From Nemopilema nomurai (taxonomy: Eukaryota; Cnidaria; Scyphozoa; Rhizostomeae; Rhizostomatidae), in the NCBI GenBank assembly GCA_003864495.1, contig ML133500.1, positions 210,710 through 274,709 on the forward strand: a DNA stretch of 64,000 nucleotides, in the 5' to 3' direction. Both the position numbers and the translations under genes were made by a program. Numbering within the stretch: position 1 is the stretch's first letter; every line of letters starts with the position of its first letter. This document shows positions 1 through 12,600 of the stretch, in pieces. Below the pieces are notes generated by a model. It saw only the letters and a program-made list of their open reading frames with translations. It ran no database searches and was not told where the DNA came from.

Positions 1-153
1 AATTTAATTGATCTCGCGCTCGAAGTCCAGATGCTCGTTATGAAAATGGTAACCAATGACTTCATGTTGCATGAAAACTTTTTTGATTATGGTTTCAGGC
101 TTCAACCCACCGAGGAGCATCCTTTTCCATTTTTGTACACAAGTGAAGACTAG
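1..153 (+). CDS. Possible C-terminal fragment of an unrecognised protein (5' truncated)
   Basis: The frame starting at base 1 is open for 50 codons and stops at TAG 151-153. The peptide looks protein-like, with a hydrophobic and charged mixture ending FPFLYTSED, rather than low-complexity. A possible 3' splice site (a T-rich stretch followed by tttcag) lies near base 100, so only the last part may be exonic. It would converge tail-to-tail with the WASP gene. I do not recognise the family. An open run of this length can occur by chance, so the call is tentative. Confidence 0.33.
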   Translation, partial: NLIDLALEVQMLVMKMVTNDFMLHENFFDYGFRLQPTEEHPFPFLYTSED

Positions 154-823
154 TACCAATCACGTCCACGCTGCAGCTATTTAATGTACAATTCTGATAA
201 TTTTTATAGATTTCAGTTATTACTAATTATCGCTTTGACTATTTGTTTTCTTAGTTTTATGAATATCAGGCTTAGCTTTTTTATTTTATGGCAGCAACAC
301 GAATAACTAGTTTTTTCTTACTGCTCTTTGTACCTTTTTAGCTTCACTACATTGTCCAGGTCATTAATTGCACTATGCCGTCTAGGAAATTGGATTTTTC
401 AAACCGACTTGTAGTCTGTCTTTCTAAGACCTAATACGCTCGAGTTTGGCTCTGTGGAAACAAACCGATCCTAATGACTCGATCGAAGTGTGAGAATTTT
501 ACGAACGAGTGGATTTTACACGTGCCAAGTGCGAGAGAAACTCTGGTGAACATTATTTTGTTGTCGTTGAGTGTACATGGTCAAGAACATATCATATCAA
601 ATAGCACTAACTTCGGGATAAAGTTCACCGATTTGTTCAGCCCAAATCGATGTCGTATTTGTGAGAGCCTGGTTACTGGAGGAATTTAAAATCCGAAGAA
701 TACACGACAAAATGTTTGGGTCGTAATTAGTAAACATTGCCACATGTTTCGTAAAGTTCTGTATGATTCGATCGCGATTTTTAACAGAAAGTACTGTTTT
801 TGCCATAAATTAGATATTAGGTC
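154..823. other. Intergenic / 3' flank between convergent transcripts
   Basis: This stretch is AT-rich with no ORF that looks coding. Short ORFs of 60-70 codons on both strands overlap each other and show no recognisable domain. The right part probably includes the 3' UTR boundary of the WASP transcript. Confidence 0.5.
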
Positions 824-829
824 TTTATT
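824..829 (-). terminator. Putative poly(A) signal of the WASP gene
   Basis: TTTATT on the + strand reads AATAAA on the minus strand, about 150 bases beyond the WASP stop codon. The distance is normal for an animal 3' UTR, but this is a single hexamer match without transcript support. Confidence 0.4.
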
Positions 830-978
830 TTTGTAAGCTTTCGTTACTTACAACTATAAAATTAATCGGTAATCACAACCCATAGTCGGTATAAATGAAA
901 TAAGTAAAGTAAGAAAATAAGTAAACAATAGAAAGTGGTTATTTTCGGTCTCTTCCCCGGCACTTGTTTGCTGGTAGG

Positions 979-3900
979 TTAGTCTGACCAGTCTTCATCA
1001 AAATCATCGTCTTCCTCATCATCATCTTCATCTGTAATAAAGAGAAGATTATCACAGTAACGAATCTCAAAATCGCGGTAGTATACAGTTTAGCTGAAAC
1101 TGCGCATTCATTTGCATTTGATGTGTAAAGTTTGGTAAAGAATCAGATTTCCATTTAGATCTTACAAAGAGGTAAGCCTGTAAAAGATGGGTTGCCATGA
1201 AAACATTCAATTATCACCCCCCAATCGAATCGGAGAAGTCCTCTGCAATCACGATTACTATGTAAGCTGTGAATGGCAAAGACACACTTGGCACAGTTTT
1301 TGAAACGTCCAGGGGTAAAATAGGTCCCCTTCAACATATTTCAGCCATTTAATAGGATCTCTAATTAGCCGAACTGCAGGGATTGCCCGATTGGGAAAAC
1401 TGCTAGAATAGAGCATGGCTCATAGGCATCAATGTAAGCAAAGCTGTATTTTAGTCTAACCGGAAGATTGAATATGCTTCTGCCTGTCTTGCAATGCCTT
1501 CATCAGCGCACCAGCCATACCAACAGGCTCCGCTGATGTCGGTGAAGAGGGCTCATCCTCATGGGAAACCTACAACGAACAAAAAGCATGACATATAGGA
1601 GCTAGAGTTCCAAGTCAACTTACACCAAATATGAGCAAATGTCCCTTGCTAGGACTACTAAAGCCAAAGGGATTTCTGGGACAGATCTAAAGCGGCCTGC
1701 TATGAGAAGAAATTACATAGACAGGAATAATGGTATGGCACTAAGACAATTAATGTGCCCAAAAATGTCCTTTACCGGAATTGCCGGTCATTTTCAGTTC
1801 ATTATAATGATAATAAAATGTCCCGCACAAAAGAAACAACTTTTTTATTTCAGGTCTGATTCCTTTTTTTTATAAAATGAAATATACTCTTAAAACCAGA
1901 ATAATGTTTCTTATAAGAAAAACTTGATCATCTTCTCAGACACAAGCTTAATGATTGTGATTAAAATACCATATGCTATTTTCATCTGTATTTGTCATTT
2001 TTCACTTTAAGGACACGCTAAAAATATTCCAGAAAAGCGCTTTTTGCTTTGTTTGCATTCAAAACGCTATTTCATTTGACCAAGATAGAAAGATTAATGT
2101 TTTTTCCTGTTTTACAGTTATGTGAAAAGTTTTGAATGAGAATGAAGATTTTTGAGACCCTTTCCAGTTTCATATCAAAGGGGTTGTTTTTTAAAAAAAT
2201 AGAGTATGTTTTTAAAAATTGCGTTTCTTAAGTGCGAAACATTTAAAGCAATGCCAATAATAGGCGAATCGAAAGTCAAACAACATCACATACGGTTTTA
2301 AGCTCTTTTCCTTTTCTTATAGCATCCAAAAGTGCGTCCCTTCCATCAACTGAAGTTGATTTTCTTTGTTCATTGTCAACCTTCTTCAACCTTGCGCCGT
2401 GGTGAATCTGGTCTAAGAGGGCACCTCTCCCAATTCCTCCGGCGGGAGGAGCAGGTGGGGCATTCGTCCTGCCACCACCCATTCCAACTGAAGGTGGTGG
2501 GGGTGGGCATGGTGCAGCGGGTGCCATGGGAGGTGGCGGCGGAGCAGGGGCATTGCTGCCCATAGGAGGTCCACGGGGCTGTGGGACACTCCTTCCAGGT
2601 GGTGGTGGCGGCGGTGGTGCACCACCACGAGATGGAGGTGGCGGTGGTGGTGGGGCACTAGAGCCTCTGGATGGAGGTGGGGGTGGTGGAGCATTTCCTC
2701 TGGAAGGAGGCGGTGGAGGTGGCACACCGCGCCCTGGAGGTGGTCGTGGTGCCCCTCTGGAAGGCGGAGGTGGTGCTACAAGACCTGAAAAAAGAGAAAT
2801 TCACATAAAATCTGGAAATTACCGATAATTTAATTTAAAAAGTATCTCTTTATTGCAATTGTTTGATCATTCATGATCATTTCCCAACGCTTTGTGCATA
2901 ATAAGGCGAATATTTGATAAAAAGTACTTTCAAATTGTATGCAAGGTTTTGCCTCTGTTGTTCCCAGCAATTCTAACGTTTTCAAGTATAAAACGTGCAT
3001 TTTAGATAGATCGGGAGGAACTCCAAGTTCAGGATTTTTGCAGCCAGAAAGCACTGCTGGACCCCTAAAATTAATTTATGTTAGTTTGGTTTTTGTTATT
3101 GAGTTTGGTATTTGTTGTATTTAGAGGTTCTACTCACTATCATCACGCGATGGTGCTTGTGGCATTGACCTCATGCTTATTTCCATTTCTGCTGCTGCTT
3201 TTTCAATTCCTCCATGCTTCTCAACAAAGTCATAAATGAATTTTGAAGTTTCCTCATCCTCCAGCTCCTTCTCAGTAATGCCAGCAGTGTCAAAAAGCTT
3301 CTTCCATTTTGGATCTATGTTATCAACCTATCAAAAAAGCATACTTCATTTATGCAGAGTTCCTTGGTACTTTTTGCTATCAATAGTAAGCAGTACCGCT
3401 CTACCACTAGTTAGAAACCTTTACAAAATACTGCAAAGGGATTGCTAACTGCACATACACAACAAAAGCTTACATATAAAGGCTTTTAGCTCCTTTCTTT
3501 CTGAAATCGGACAGTAGATGTGACCATAATTATCTTATGAGCATGAATGTTTTTTCACAACAATTCTTATATATTATGTTTTTTAAGTTGTGTCAAGCTG
3601 AAATGTTTTTCGTACAAAAACAATAGCTTTTGCTAAATTCTGAAATATCTAATCTTGTATATCCAATCTCCACATCATTTAAACCCAAAATTTAATATTA
3701 TTCTTAAGCCCAGTAAATACCATGAATTTAACAATGGCACGCTCCTAAATTACTGAAAAAGTGCCTTTAAAAAAACAGCTATTAATAAACCTTACATCAA
3801 ATCCTCCTTTTGGGTCCCAACCTACATGGCCGACATGCCTATAATATAATTGAAGAAGCAAAAGAACAAAGATTTATATGCTGGTTATCAAGAGTTTTTA

Positions 3901-6463
3901 TACACTAACAAACATCTTGCGTGCTTTAAAAACCTAGTAGTTGATGCATTCAACTCAAGTATAATTCAATACAAGCTAAAGTTTGAATCTAGCTTTATAG
4001 ACACTAAATCAATGAATTGGATTGCAAAAATAAGGATAGGGAAAATTGTCAGGATATATCCAAAAAATTGCTGCTATTCTAAACAAATTCAATAAATTTT
4101 TACCTGAAATCAGAGGGAAGTCCAATGTCAGCTTTTGAAAGCTTTGTTTTCTTCTTTTTATCATTCTTACCACCCTTTTTCTTCCCTCCTTGAGATGATG
4201 AAATACTCTGAGCAGGCGAGGGACTTCTTGGAGGAGGTTCAGTATTTGCTTTAAGAAAAAAAGATCAGTGTTTTCTAAAGCATATACACAGGTCCTGGCT
4301 GCACCTCATGCCCAAAATGTCTTCTCGTATTCGAACAGTTTGGTCATTTTGGTGCCGAATCAATTATAAGTAAACCTTCATATCTTCATATGGATATTGA
4401 CATTAATATAAACAACATAAATGAAAAGAGAGTCAATTTTGCAAAGAATCATTCAATGCTCACCATTTATTGGCTTCAAAACATTATCACTTCGATCTGG
4501 CATTGAGGGTGGAGCGGGGGCTTTGCGTGTTTGTCTTCTGTCTAAAAAAGGGCATTCAATATTTACATGTTTAGTAGTTTCATAATTAAGCTACTTGCTT
4601 GGTAAATTTTACAATAAATGTCAATATGAAAGTTTAATGTTTTTGTGCATTCTAAGAAAGAAAATTTTTCTTCTAAACATCCAACAATTGACATTCTTTA
4701 ATAAATCTTGAAGAAGAGTATGCAGAAATTAAAGCTTTAAGCATATAGGAAAGTAAAGAAGGATACAGGTTAAATTATCCAGTGCTCACAAAACTGGTCA
4801 CAAAGGTTATGACTACAGCAAGAAGGTACCCATTTTTCTTTGCTCTCTTGTTCTCAGTCTATCCACTAATTTGGTCTGGAATCTCTCTGCCTCTGATTCA
4901 CTTGCAAAATTGAATGCTGCATTGCATGACTGAAGGAAAGTAACAGGGATAAGTGAGTAGTTGATTAATTAATTTAAAAAACCCTTGCATTATAAGATAG
5001 ATTTTTACTTTTTATATGAATAAAAGTATGGGGTTAAAATGATATATGTAAAAATCATATGCAACCCACATCTGCTTCAAAAACATGAAAGTATGGACGA
5101 ACTGCTTGGTAAGTGAAACTTGTGTACAACTCCTGTTCCCACACCACCATTTTGCTCTATAAAACAAAAACTGACTTTGAGATAAAGTCAAACAGCGACA
5201 GCCACCCACAACAACATGCAAAATACCACATTTAAAAAAGTAGAGCAAAACAATCTAGACAAATAGCTTCCAATCAACAAGCTGACAAAAGCATAACAGC
5301 ATAGATTGACATTAGGAGTCTAGAGTCACAAAATTTCAGGTCAGATGTGCAACAAATAAAAAGTCTTCAAGTAAGCAAACAAGTCTTTTTGTGACCTAAA
5401 TTGGGAAAAAACTATGAAACTTTCCAATTTTTATATTAGTGCTGGGCTACAATATTCTAGTCCAATACTGAAAGATTCATTTCAGACACCTAGCCAAGGC
5501 TCTCTGTGACTTGATAAAATACAGAATTAAGGCATAAAATGTGGTTGAATAATTAGATGTTGTGGCTATACCATTAGGTCAACAACTCGCATAAAGTAAG
5601 TTCTCTTCACGTTATCCTTTGACAGTGTGGCAACTCCAACATGCTGCTTGGTCCACCTATCTCTGTCTGATGGAACTGCCAGATAAACTTGTACAACAGC
5701 AGTAGCAATACTCTGCATGATCAAATAATAGTTAAAATAGTCAAAAAGCAACTAATTCAAGGGAAATTTCAAGAAACTATCAACAAATATATAATGCTAA
5801 CAATGAGAATCAACCAAACTCTTCCAACCAACTTTATCATTCCCCTAACAAACCAATTTGTCATATTTTTGAAAGTGCTTTTAAATGATGCCTTTCGCAT
5901 ATATGGCCCTTGGTGATTAACAAACTTCTCTAGGAAAAAACTAGACTAAACTTGGATGCATTTTTCTTAGTACAACATTTCTAACGCATACTGTTGAAAT
6001 TCTAATATAATCAGTACTTAAAATAACAATGCAGTTTTATTAGTTATCTTGTACTATTTTTGTCAAAAGGTATGATAAAATCTTTGGCATAATACTTCAG
6101 GGGTTCAAAACTCTGCTTTCTTAAAGCAAGCCAAAACTGTTCATTAACATTTAATAAAGCTTCTAACATTTAACGATTAATAAAGCTTCTTAGTTTATTC
6201 TGACTGTTCGCCCACCTTTTCTGTAAAGATTGAATAAGGATACTTTTAATTACACAAAGTAAGCTTATGTATATTTGATTCCAGTATTACAGAATTAACA
6301 TGGACGTTGTCGCGACATGACATGTCATCCTTCCGTTTTTACTTACGAAGCATCTTTTCCCAATGATGTCAAATACTTCTCTGTTTTCACTATCACTTAG
6401 TAGTTCCGACGGAACATTTACATTCTCTGCTCTAGAACTCATTGTTCCACGACGATCGCCCAT
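979..6463 (-). CDS. WASL: Wiskott-Aldrich syndrome protein family, N-WASP-like actin nucleation-promoting factor
   Basis: Eleven exons, written high-low in transcription order: 6463-6347, 5712-5572, 5156-5070, 4929-4830, 4541-4464, 4248-4104, 3838-3796, 3327-3138, 2784-2294, 1569-1461, 1031-979. All phases close to 518 codons including the stop, a 517-aa product (human N-WASP is about 505). The WH1 domain occupies roughly residues 27-148, with [11 protein letters not shown] and [12 protein letters not shown] basic stretch ([14 protein letters not shown]) precedes the CRIB/GBD ([14 protein letters not shown], about 224-237, continuing to about 290). A long polyproline region follows, then two WH2 motifs ([18 protein letters not shown] about 419-436; [17 protein letters not shown] about 448-464), a central helix ([11 protein letters not shown]) and an acidic tail ending DEDWSD. 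In the known family, Cdc42 and PIP2 release autoinhibition and the VCA region activates Arp2/3. Two WH2 motifs favour N-WASP over WASP. The start is the first ATG before the WH1 exon; a second ATG lies seven codons downstream. Confidence 0.95.
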
Positions 6464-6640
6464 CTTGCTATTAAAGAACTCTTAAAATTTGGGCTTGGTC
6501 CACTTTCCTGTTATTAGGCTCCTAACGCGAAGGCGATCATTTCCTTATTGTTGTTGTTGTTCAAAATGAAACAGAGATCCTGTAACAACAGGGTACTGAG
6601 GGGGCAAATTAACTTAGGCCCGCGGAAAATCAAACACGCC
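6464..6640. promoter_or_regulatory. Short bidirectional promoter between WASP and aladin genes
   Basis: The two start codons are head-to-head and only 177 bases apart, so 5' UTRs and both core promoters must lie here or overlap the first exons. I see no clear TATA box. There is a short run of GTT repeats around 6550-6562. The aladin frame is open through two further in-frame ATGs at 6548 and 6566, so part of this interval could be coding if translation starts earlier. Confidence 0.65.
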
Positions 6641-9600
6641 ATGAGCTGTTTTCTTGGTACACCTATTCCTCAGATTCAGAAACTGACTATAGGGGAGCAA
6701 AACGGGGAACTTTTTCATGAAAATGTAACCAAGGCAAAGGGGAGGAGAGCTGAACGGGTATGTTAAACTGTTTTTAATGCAAATCTTCTCAATATCTGAT
6801 AATCAAGAATGATGACAGTTAAAAATATCATGCATCTTGAAATTTAGATTCGGCTATTTTTAGTTACAATTTTTTTTAGCTTTATCAAAATCATGTTGCT
6901 CGTTTAAAAATTTCATGCATACAGATTCTTTTCAATCCATGCTTTATATCGACACTTGCTTTTTGCAATAGTTAATCAATTATATTCTGCTATCATTTGT
7001 TTGGACAGTTTAAAATTGGAATGAACTGGATTGATTTTTCTTTGCAGCTAAATTTTGTACACAGAGCGCTATCTATATTGTTATTGAAGTGTAAAAACAA
7101 TATATACAATTGTTTTATTAAATGTTTCTTATGAAAGTTCTTTCAATTTTCTAAATGATGATTATTTCTCAATTTGTTAAGAATTAGGGTAATGTATAAT
7201 AATAGCAATTATTCAGGCTCTTATAGTGCACCAACAGCTAAGGATAGATTATCAATCATCAAAGTTTTTCTTATTAATACATCAACCACTCTAATGAGTT
7301 TTAAAATTTTTTAAATAAGAAGTAAAGGCAAAGTTATTCGGGTTTGGAAAAGAGAAACCTTCTTATTTTAAATGCTCATCACTGTGATTTAAAACCCTAG
7401 CTTGGTATAGTAAACTCAAAGCACTATTTTTTGTCTTATTAAAATGTTTGCAGATTAAATATTCTCTTTCATAAATGCAGTCAAAGTTTCAAGAATACAG
7501 AAGATATGACTTGACTGGTACAGCCTTAAAATCCCCTCAAAGTCTATCCCGTGATGCTAAAAAGCCTGCATTTATACAGAAAGATGAAGAGTTTATGTCT
7601 AGCCTAAGGACGTCTTGGTATGGAGTTTAGTATTACTCAAATTGATATGTTGCCCATATGCTTTTCACAATCTTTGCTCTGCATTTATATTGTATAATGG
7701 GAAAGAAGTTTCTCTCAGTATCTTGTGTTGCCCCTCCGAATTTAAAGTTGTTTTGGTATATAATCTTTTCTACAGAATTCATTCTATGTTCTTTAATTAA
7801 TGGCTTTTCAGTTCCTATTAAGGAAATGAAAGCAAAACTGATATTTTTACCCTGTAAAACATCAATTATGTAACCTGAAATGGTTTTGAACAAATTAAAT
7901 ATATTTAATATCATGATGTTGTACCTGTTTTCCAGGGATGCCTCTGGCTTCCAAGGTGTTCTTTCCTACTTGGCAGAATCTTCAAAAGGTAACAAATTTT
8001 ACCTATGCTTCAAAGACTAAAAAGTCCGACCTAATGTTATATGAAATAATCCCTGATTTGAATAGGCCATCATCTGCTATAATGACTAACTGGGTAGCCC
8101 TAAATATGCTGACTGGTTTTGCTCCAAGGTTCTGTTGATCTTTGTGCAATATTTTTATCTAAGTTATTTCTTTATCATGCACAATTGTGTCCTTCTTTTT
8201 GTTTACTTTTTGTTAATAAATGAAAAATATTATCTAAGCAGCTCCCAAATCCCTAGAAGTTCTTTAAATTTGCTGAAAAGTTGGTTAAGTTGAGGATTAT
8301 TGAAAAAGACCCAGAGTATTAAATTCATGTCTTGAAATTTTTGAAGTTTTTTGCAGTTGAAAAACTTATGGTCAAAAGCTATTGATATCAGACTTGAATA
8401 TGAATACTTTAAGATATTTTAAGAATAAAGTGAGCTAGGACTCATGTTATCATTAAGAATGTTTTAGCAGTTTTCTGTAAGGCTTAAGCTTGTGTACAAG
8501 TTTAGCTTATGCTAGTAATTTGCATTTGGAAAAATGATTTTAGGGTTATAGTCCAAGTTTTGTTTAAAGCTCTCTTGGATTTCCTAGTTCCAACTTCGGC
8601 AAGGCTAGCTTCACAGAAAGTTCTACAATTGCTTATGCTCCTACACAATTCTGCAGAGGTAAGTTTACCTCCTGGTGATAAAATATAGTTTGTCGCATTT
8701 CAAGGGACGTTGGCTTTTCCTTCTACCTCTCTCAATTTTCCAGTCCTCTTCCCGCCAGCTATTTCTTTCCTGTACAAAATGGTGCTACAAGGTAATTTAT
8801 CTCCTTTATCACTAAATTCTGTTTCTCATCAGTTCTTCATATTTTGTCCTTTTTGGGAGCAAAATTGTGCGTGTGTGGCACTTGAATTTGTTCAAGTGCA
8901 AAGCCCAACTCATTCAATACATAACAGATTACAGTTCCTCGTCAGAAATACTCGTGCTATTGTCAGAATGGTCATCCCCTTCATCGTTCACATGTTTTGG
9001 GTTTCCTTCCTTTCATCAGTTAACTTTCAACAGCCCTCTCGATGACTTCTTGCAATTTGAGAATCGGTTCCACTCTTTATGTTTTACAGAACAGCATGTT
9101 TGTGTGCATGCCTGCCCGCTCCACTTACTAATTTGATTCACTGACAGCAATAATAATTTCTACAATTAAACATACATTTGGAAACTCTTTTTGTTTGTGT
9201 GTTAAACTGTGTCTCCATATGTCAGCAGCTTCTGATTAGTTCCATTAACATACACTTTTGCTGGTGCCTCTTCCTTTCATTGCCAGATCGGCAAGACCAG
9301 TTATTTCCGACCTGCCGTCCTTTTGAAAAGTAAATAAATCAATTTTGTTGCCCTTCGCAGCCATCTTTTGAAAGACCTTTTCACTCTCTTAAGTAACGAG
9401 AGCAAAATAAAAACTGCAAAAGCACCCCTTTGTGTGTGTGACAAAAATCACTGTGTGCAGGCAAATGCGGGTACTGATATTTGCATAAAGACTTTCAAAA
9501 AATTGTTCTTGTGAAGAAACGCATCTTTCTTCACAAGCACATTTTGGTTTCCTGATTTTTCTGGCTAATTTTTCTTTTTCATTGTATTACTGAATTTCCC

Positions 9601-12600
9601 TAAAACTTTTTGTCTTTCTTTGCTTACTTGCTTACTTCTTTTCTTTGTTACTTGTTAAAAAATCAAGGTCTATCATTTATTATCTTAAAAGAAAGTGGGC
9701 TCACGTGATACATTTACTTTTTCAGGGAAAAGAAAGCACAGTGGCTGATGCATGTAGCCTGATACCAAACAGGTAGCAGCATCGTGGTTTTAATTTTTAT
9801 TTATCCTTTTCGTAAATGCTTAAATGCACAAATATCAGATACTGCTCTGTTCGAGGGGCAAATCACTCAGAAAGGTCTCGTACACCTTTTGTGAAAATCA
9901 TATTGTTTTATCAAAAAATCCCGGGAAATCCTATTGTTTTCGTGGAAATCTCGTACGCTATTTGCAAGAGTGAATTGCTCCTTGGCTCTGTTGACAAAGA
10001 ATCCAGAAGTCATTTTAACTACAAATGTCTTAGTTATGCTTACCTATAAGCTCGTTTTGTCCCTGGAAACAAGCAATCATATAGCAATCAGTCCTTGGCA
10101 CTTGCAGGCTGAAAAGAATCAATTCAATATCAGCATTTCCTGGACCAATTGTTCCTTCAAACAAAATCATTTTGTTGTTTATTGCATTCTGTCTACACGG
10201 AGTACATTATTCTGGATATTTAATTGTGAATTTTTAGCGACAAGCTAATCCTTGATTCATTGCTTTTTCAACTGTACATTGCAAAGTTGTTCTATTGGAC
10301 TTCATAAGTTAAATTATGTTTGTATTGCAGATCAAAAAGCATCATAAAAGCATTTGGTGTTCATCCACAAATAAACTCATTTGCAGTAGCCTATCAAGTA
10401 CGTCACTTTTGTTAATAGGAACCATCGTTGACAAGAATTAGGATACCATTTACTAATTGAAACTGCTCATATTAATGGTAAATTGTATTACCAGAACATA
10501 AGAATGTTTTTAAAGAACATGGGGATGCGAATACCACAGGCTTTGTTATCTATGACTGTTTTCTAGTCTCCGAAAAACGTTTAATAACGCTATCGGTCTC
10601 CCACTTGTATGAATTAAAAGCTCTCCTACGGTACGTTTTACTAATTTTGGGATGTGTACTTGTTCAAGCAGTTTGCGTTGCAGAAGAAAGGTGGCTAAAG
10701 CTTGATTGTTTTCTTTTAGGATGATGTTGTGAAGATATTGTCGGCCAGCAGGTTCGAGGCATCGTTCTTTCAATATTTCTTCATTTTTTCTAAAATACTG
10801 TACATCAACTTCACTCAAAAGCTAACACCAGTTTTTTCAGACCGATGAAATGTTTAGATGCATCCCTCCAACATCAAATGAGCGCGATCAATGCGCAGAG
10901 CCACCGAAAGGCCCTAGAGCCTCAATGTGTATGGGGTCTCAAAAAGTATGACCACACTGCTATGTCCCCGCTAGGAGGCCTTATGCTTCAGTGCTGTCCC
11001 AGGGCCCCCGAATTCTCTCAGCGACCTTGTTAATGCGTACGATTTATTGTTGCCCATTCTGTGTGTGCAGGCCCTGAGCTTCAAAGCCTTCCCAACTTTC
11101 TTTAGATATTTAAGAATTCATGCAGCAGACAGTTTGTTTTTGAAGATTGATAGAAAAATACTCCACTTCCTCAGCACTTCAAGGGGCCGCTTTAATTGCA
11201 CAGTAGGTAGAAGAGAGGCGACTTCGTGAGCAGCTAGTGGGCAGTTTATCTTTAACACAGAGGTGTAAGGTGGATGTGGCCCTGTCCCCGACACCCCCTG
11301 GTACCTACGTGTATCTTCTTGTGTATAGGCATCGAGATAGCAATAGAACCTACCTCCCACAACTACTATAAAACATTTCAGCTTCATTACTTTTCTTGTC
11401 ATATTTCTAGACTTAATGACTTTGAGCCAGTTTTGAAAGACAAGAAACAGAATGACGTGTCGTGTCTCGCTTTCAGGTAGAGGCTCTTTGATTTTGATTC
11501 TGAAACTGTATTTTTGGATTGGATGTATGAGATGTTATGGGTTACGTTTGAAGCAATTTCGCTTCAGTTTAGCTGATCTTAGAGAAAGCAGGCAAATAGG
11601 ACGACTTGCCTCTGAGATTAATTTCCTATATTGAAATTTTGTTTTTTCGAATTTTCTTAATTTTCATTAGTATTATTTTGTTCTCAGAGTGTGAACGACC
11701 TCTTTAACAACAGGGTTTGTGCATCAGCATTTAAGACATTTAATATGTGATCAAGTCGTCATCAAAGGATAGGTGTTGCCACCTTTAGCACTCTAGATAA
11801 TAGGTGCATCCCGAAATGGGTATCCTTGCTTCCACGCTTTTAGCCAAAATTTTGATTCGTCCTTTTCCACATCCTAGGCCTATGTCCTCCGCACATATTG
11901 CTGTTGGCTGCAAAAGGGGGATACTATTTTGGATATTGGATCCAAGTACCAGTGGTGCCAGGTAAGTAGGTGGCAGCTTTGTCTTCTTACTTGAGCTGCT
12001 ATTTTACCAGCTTACCTCCCACAAAACTGGTCCTTCTTACCAGTTTTGCTTTGCCAAAAAGCGATTCTTTTTCCAGCATGCAGCTTTCTCAGAAAAAAAC
12101 GATTGTCACTGAAGTATCCATATTCTAGCAGCATCGCCATATGTTTGACTCTATTTGTTCGCATTTTCACAAAGCACATATGTTTTATTTCATATAGAAG
12201 ACGGATGAATTGACACTTTACTGTCATTTCGATCTTGCAGGTTTTTTTCTGAAAAGATATATGAAAATTTTTCACAGGAAGCAATATTGTAGCTCTGATA
12301 TTGACTCTTAATTTTTTGAGTCGTAATATTTTCAGTTGTTTGTTGCGTGCAATGTGATTGACATGTTACAGTTTTTGACACTTCCCACAGACCAGGGGCC
12401 AATCAACATCGGTATTTGACATGCGCTGGACATAATCCTGTCACGTGTCTTGCTTGGAGTGGAGATGGACGACTACTGGCTTCAGGATCTTCTGCAGACG
12501 CTGCTGTCATAGTAAGAGCACCAATCTCATTCAAACCGCGATTTCTCCAATTATAATAACTGGTCTAAGTCTTGATAACTGGCGAGGTCAGTCTTCCCAT

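Noticed and set aside
2332..2828. + strand Gly-rich ORFs opposite the WASP polyproline exon
   Set aside because: They are the antisense of proline codons in a well-supported exon.
10546..10818. 90-codon minus-strand ORF in an aladin intron
   Set aside because: The composition is fairly protein-like, but there is no recognised domain or supporting splice structure; it may be element debris.
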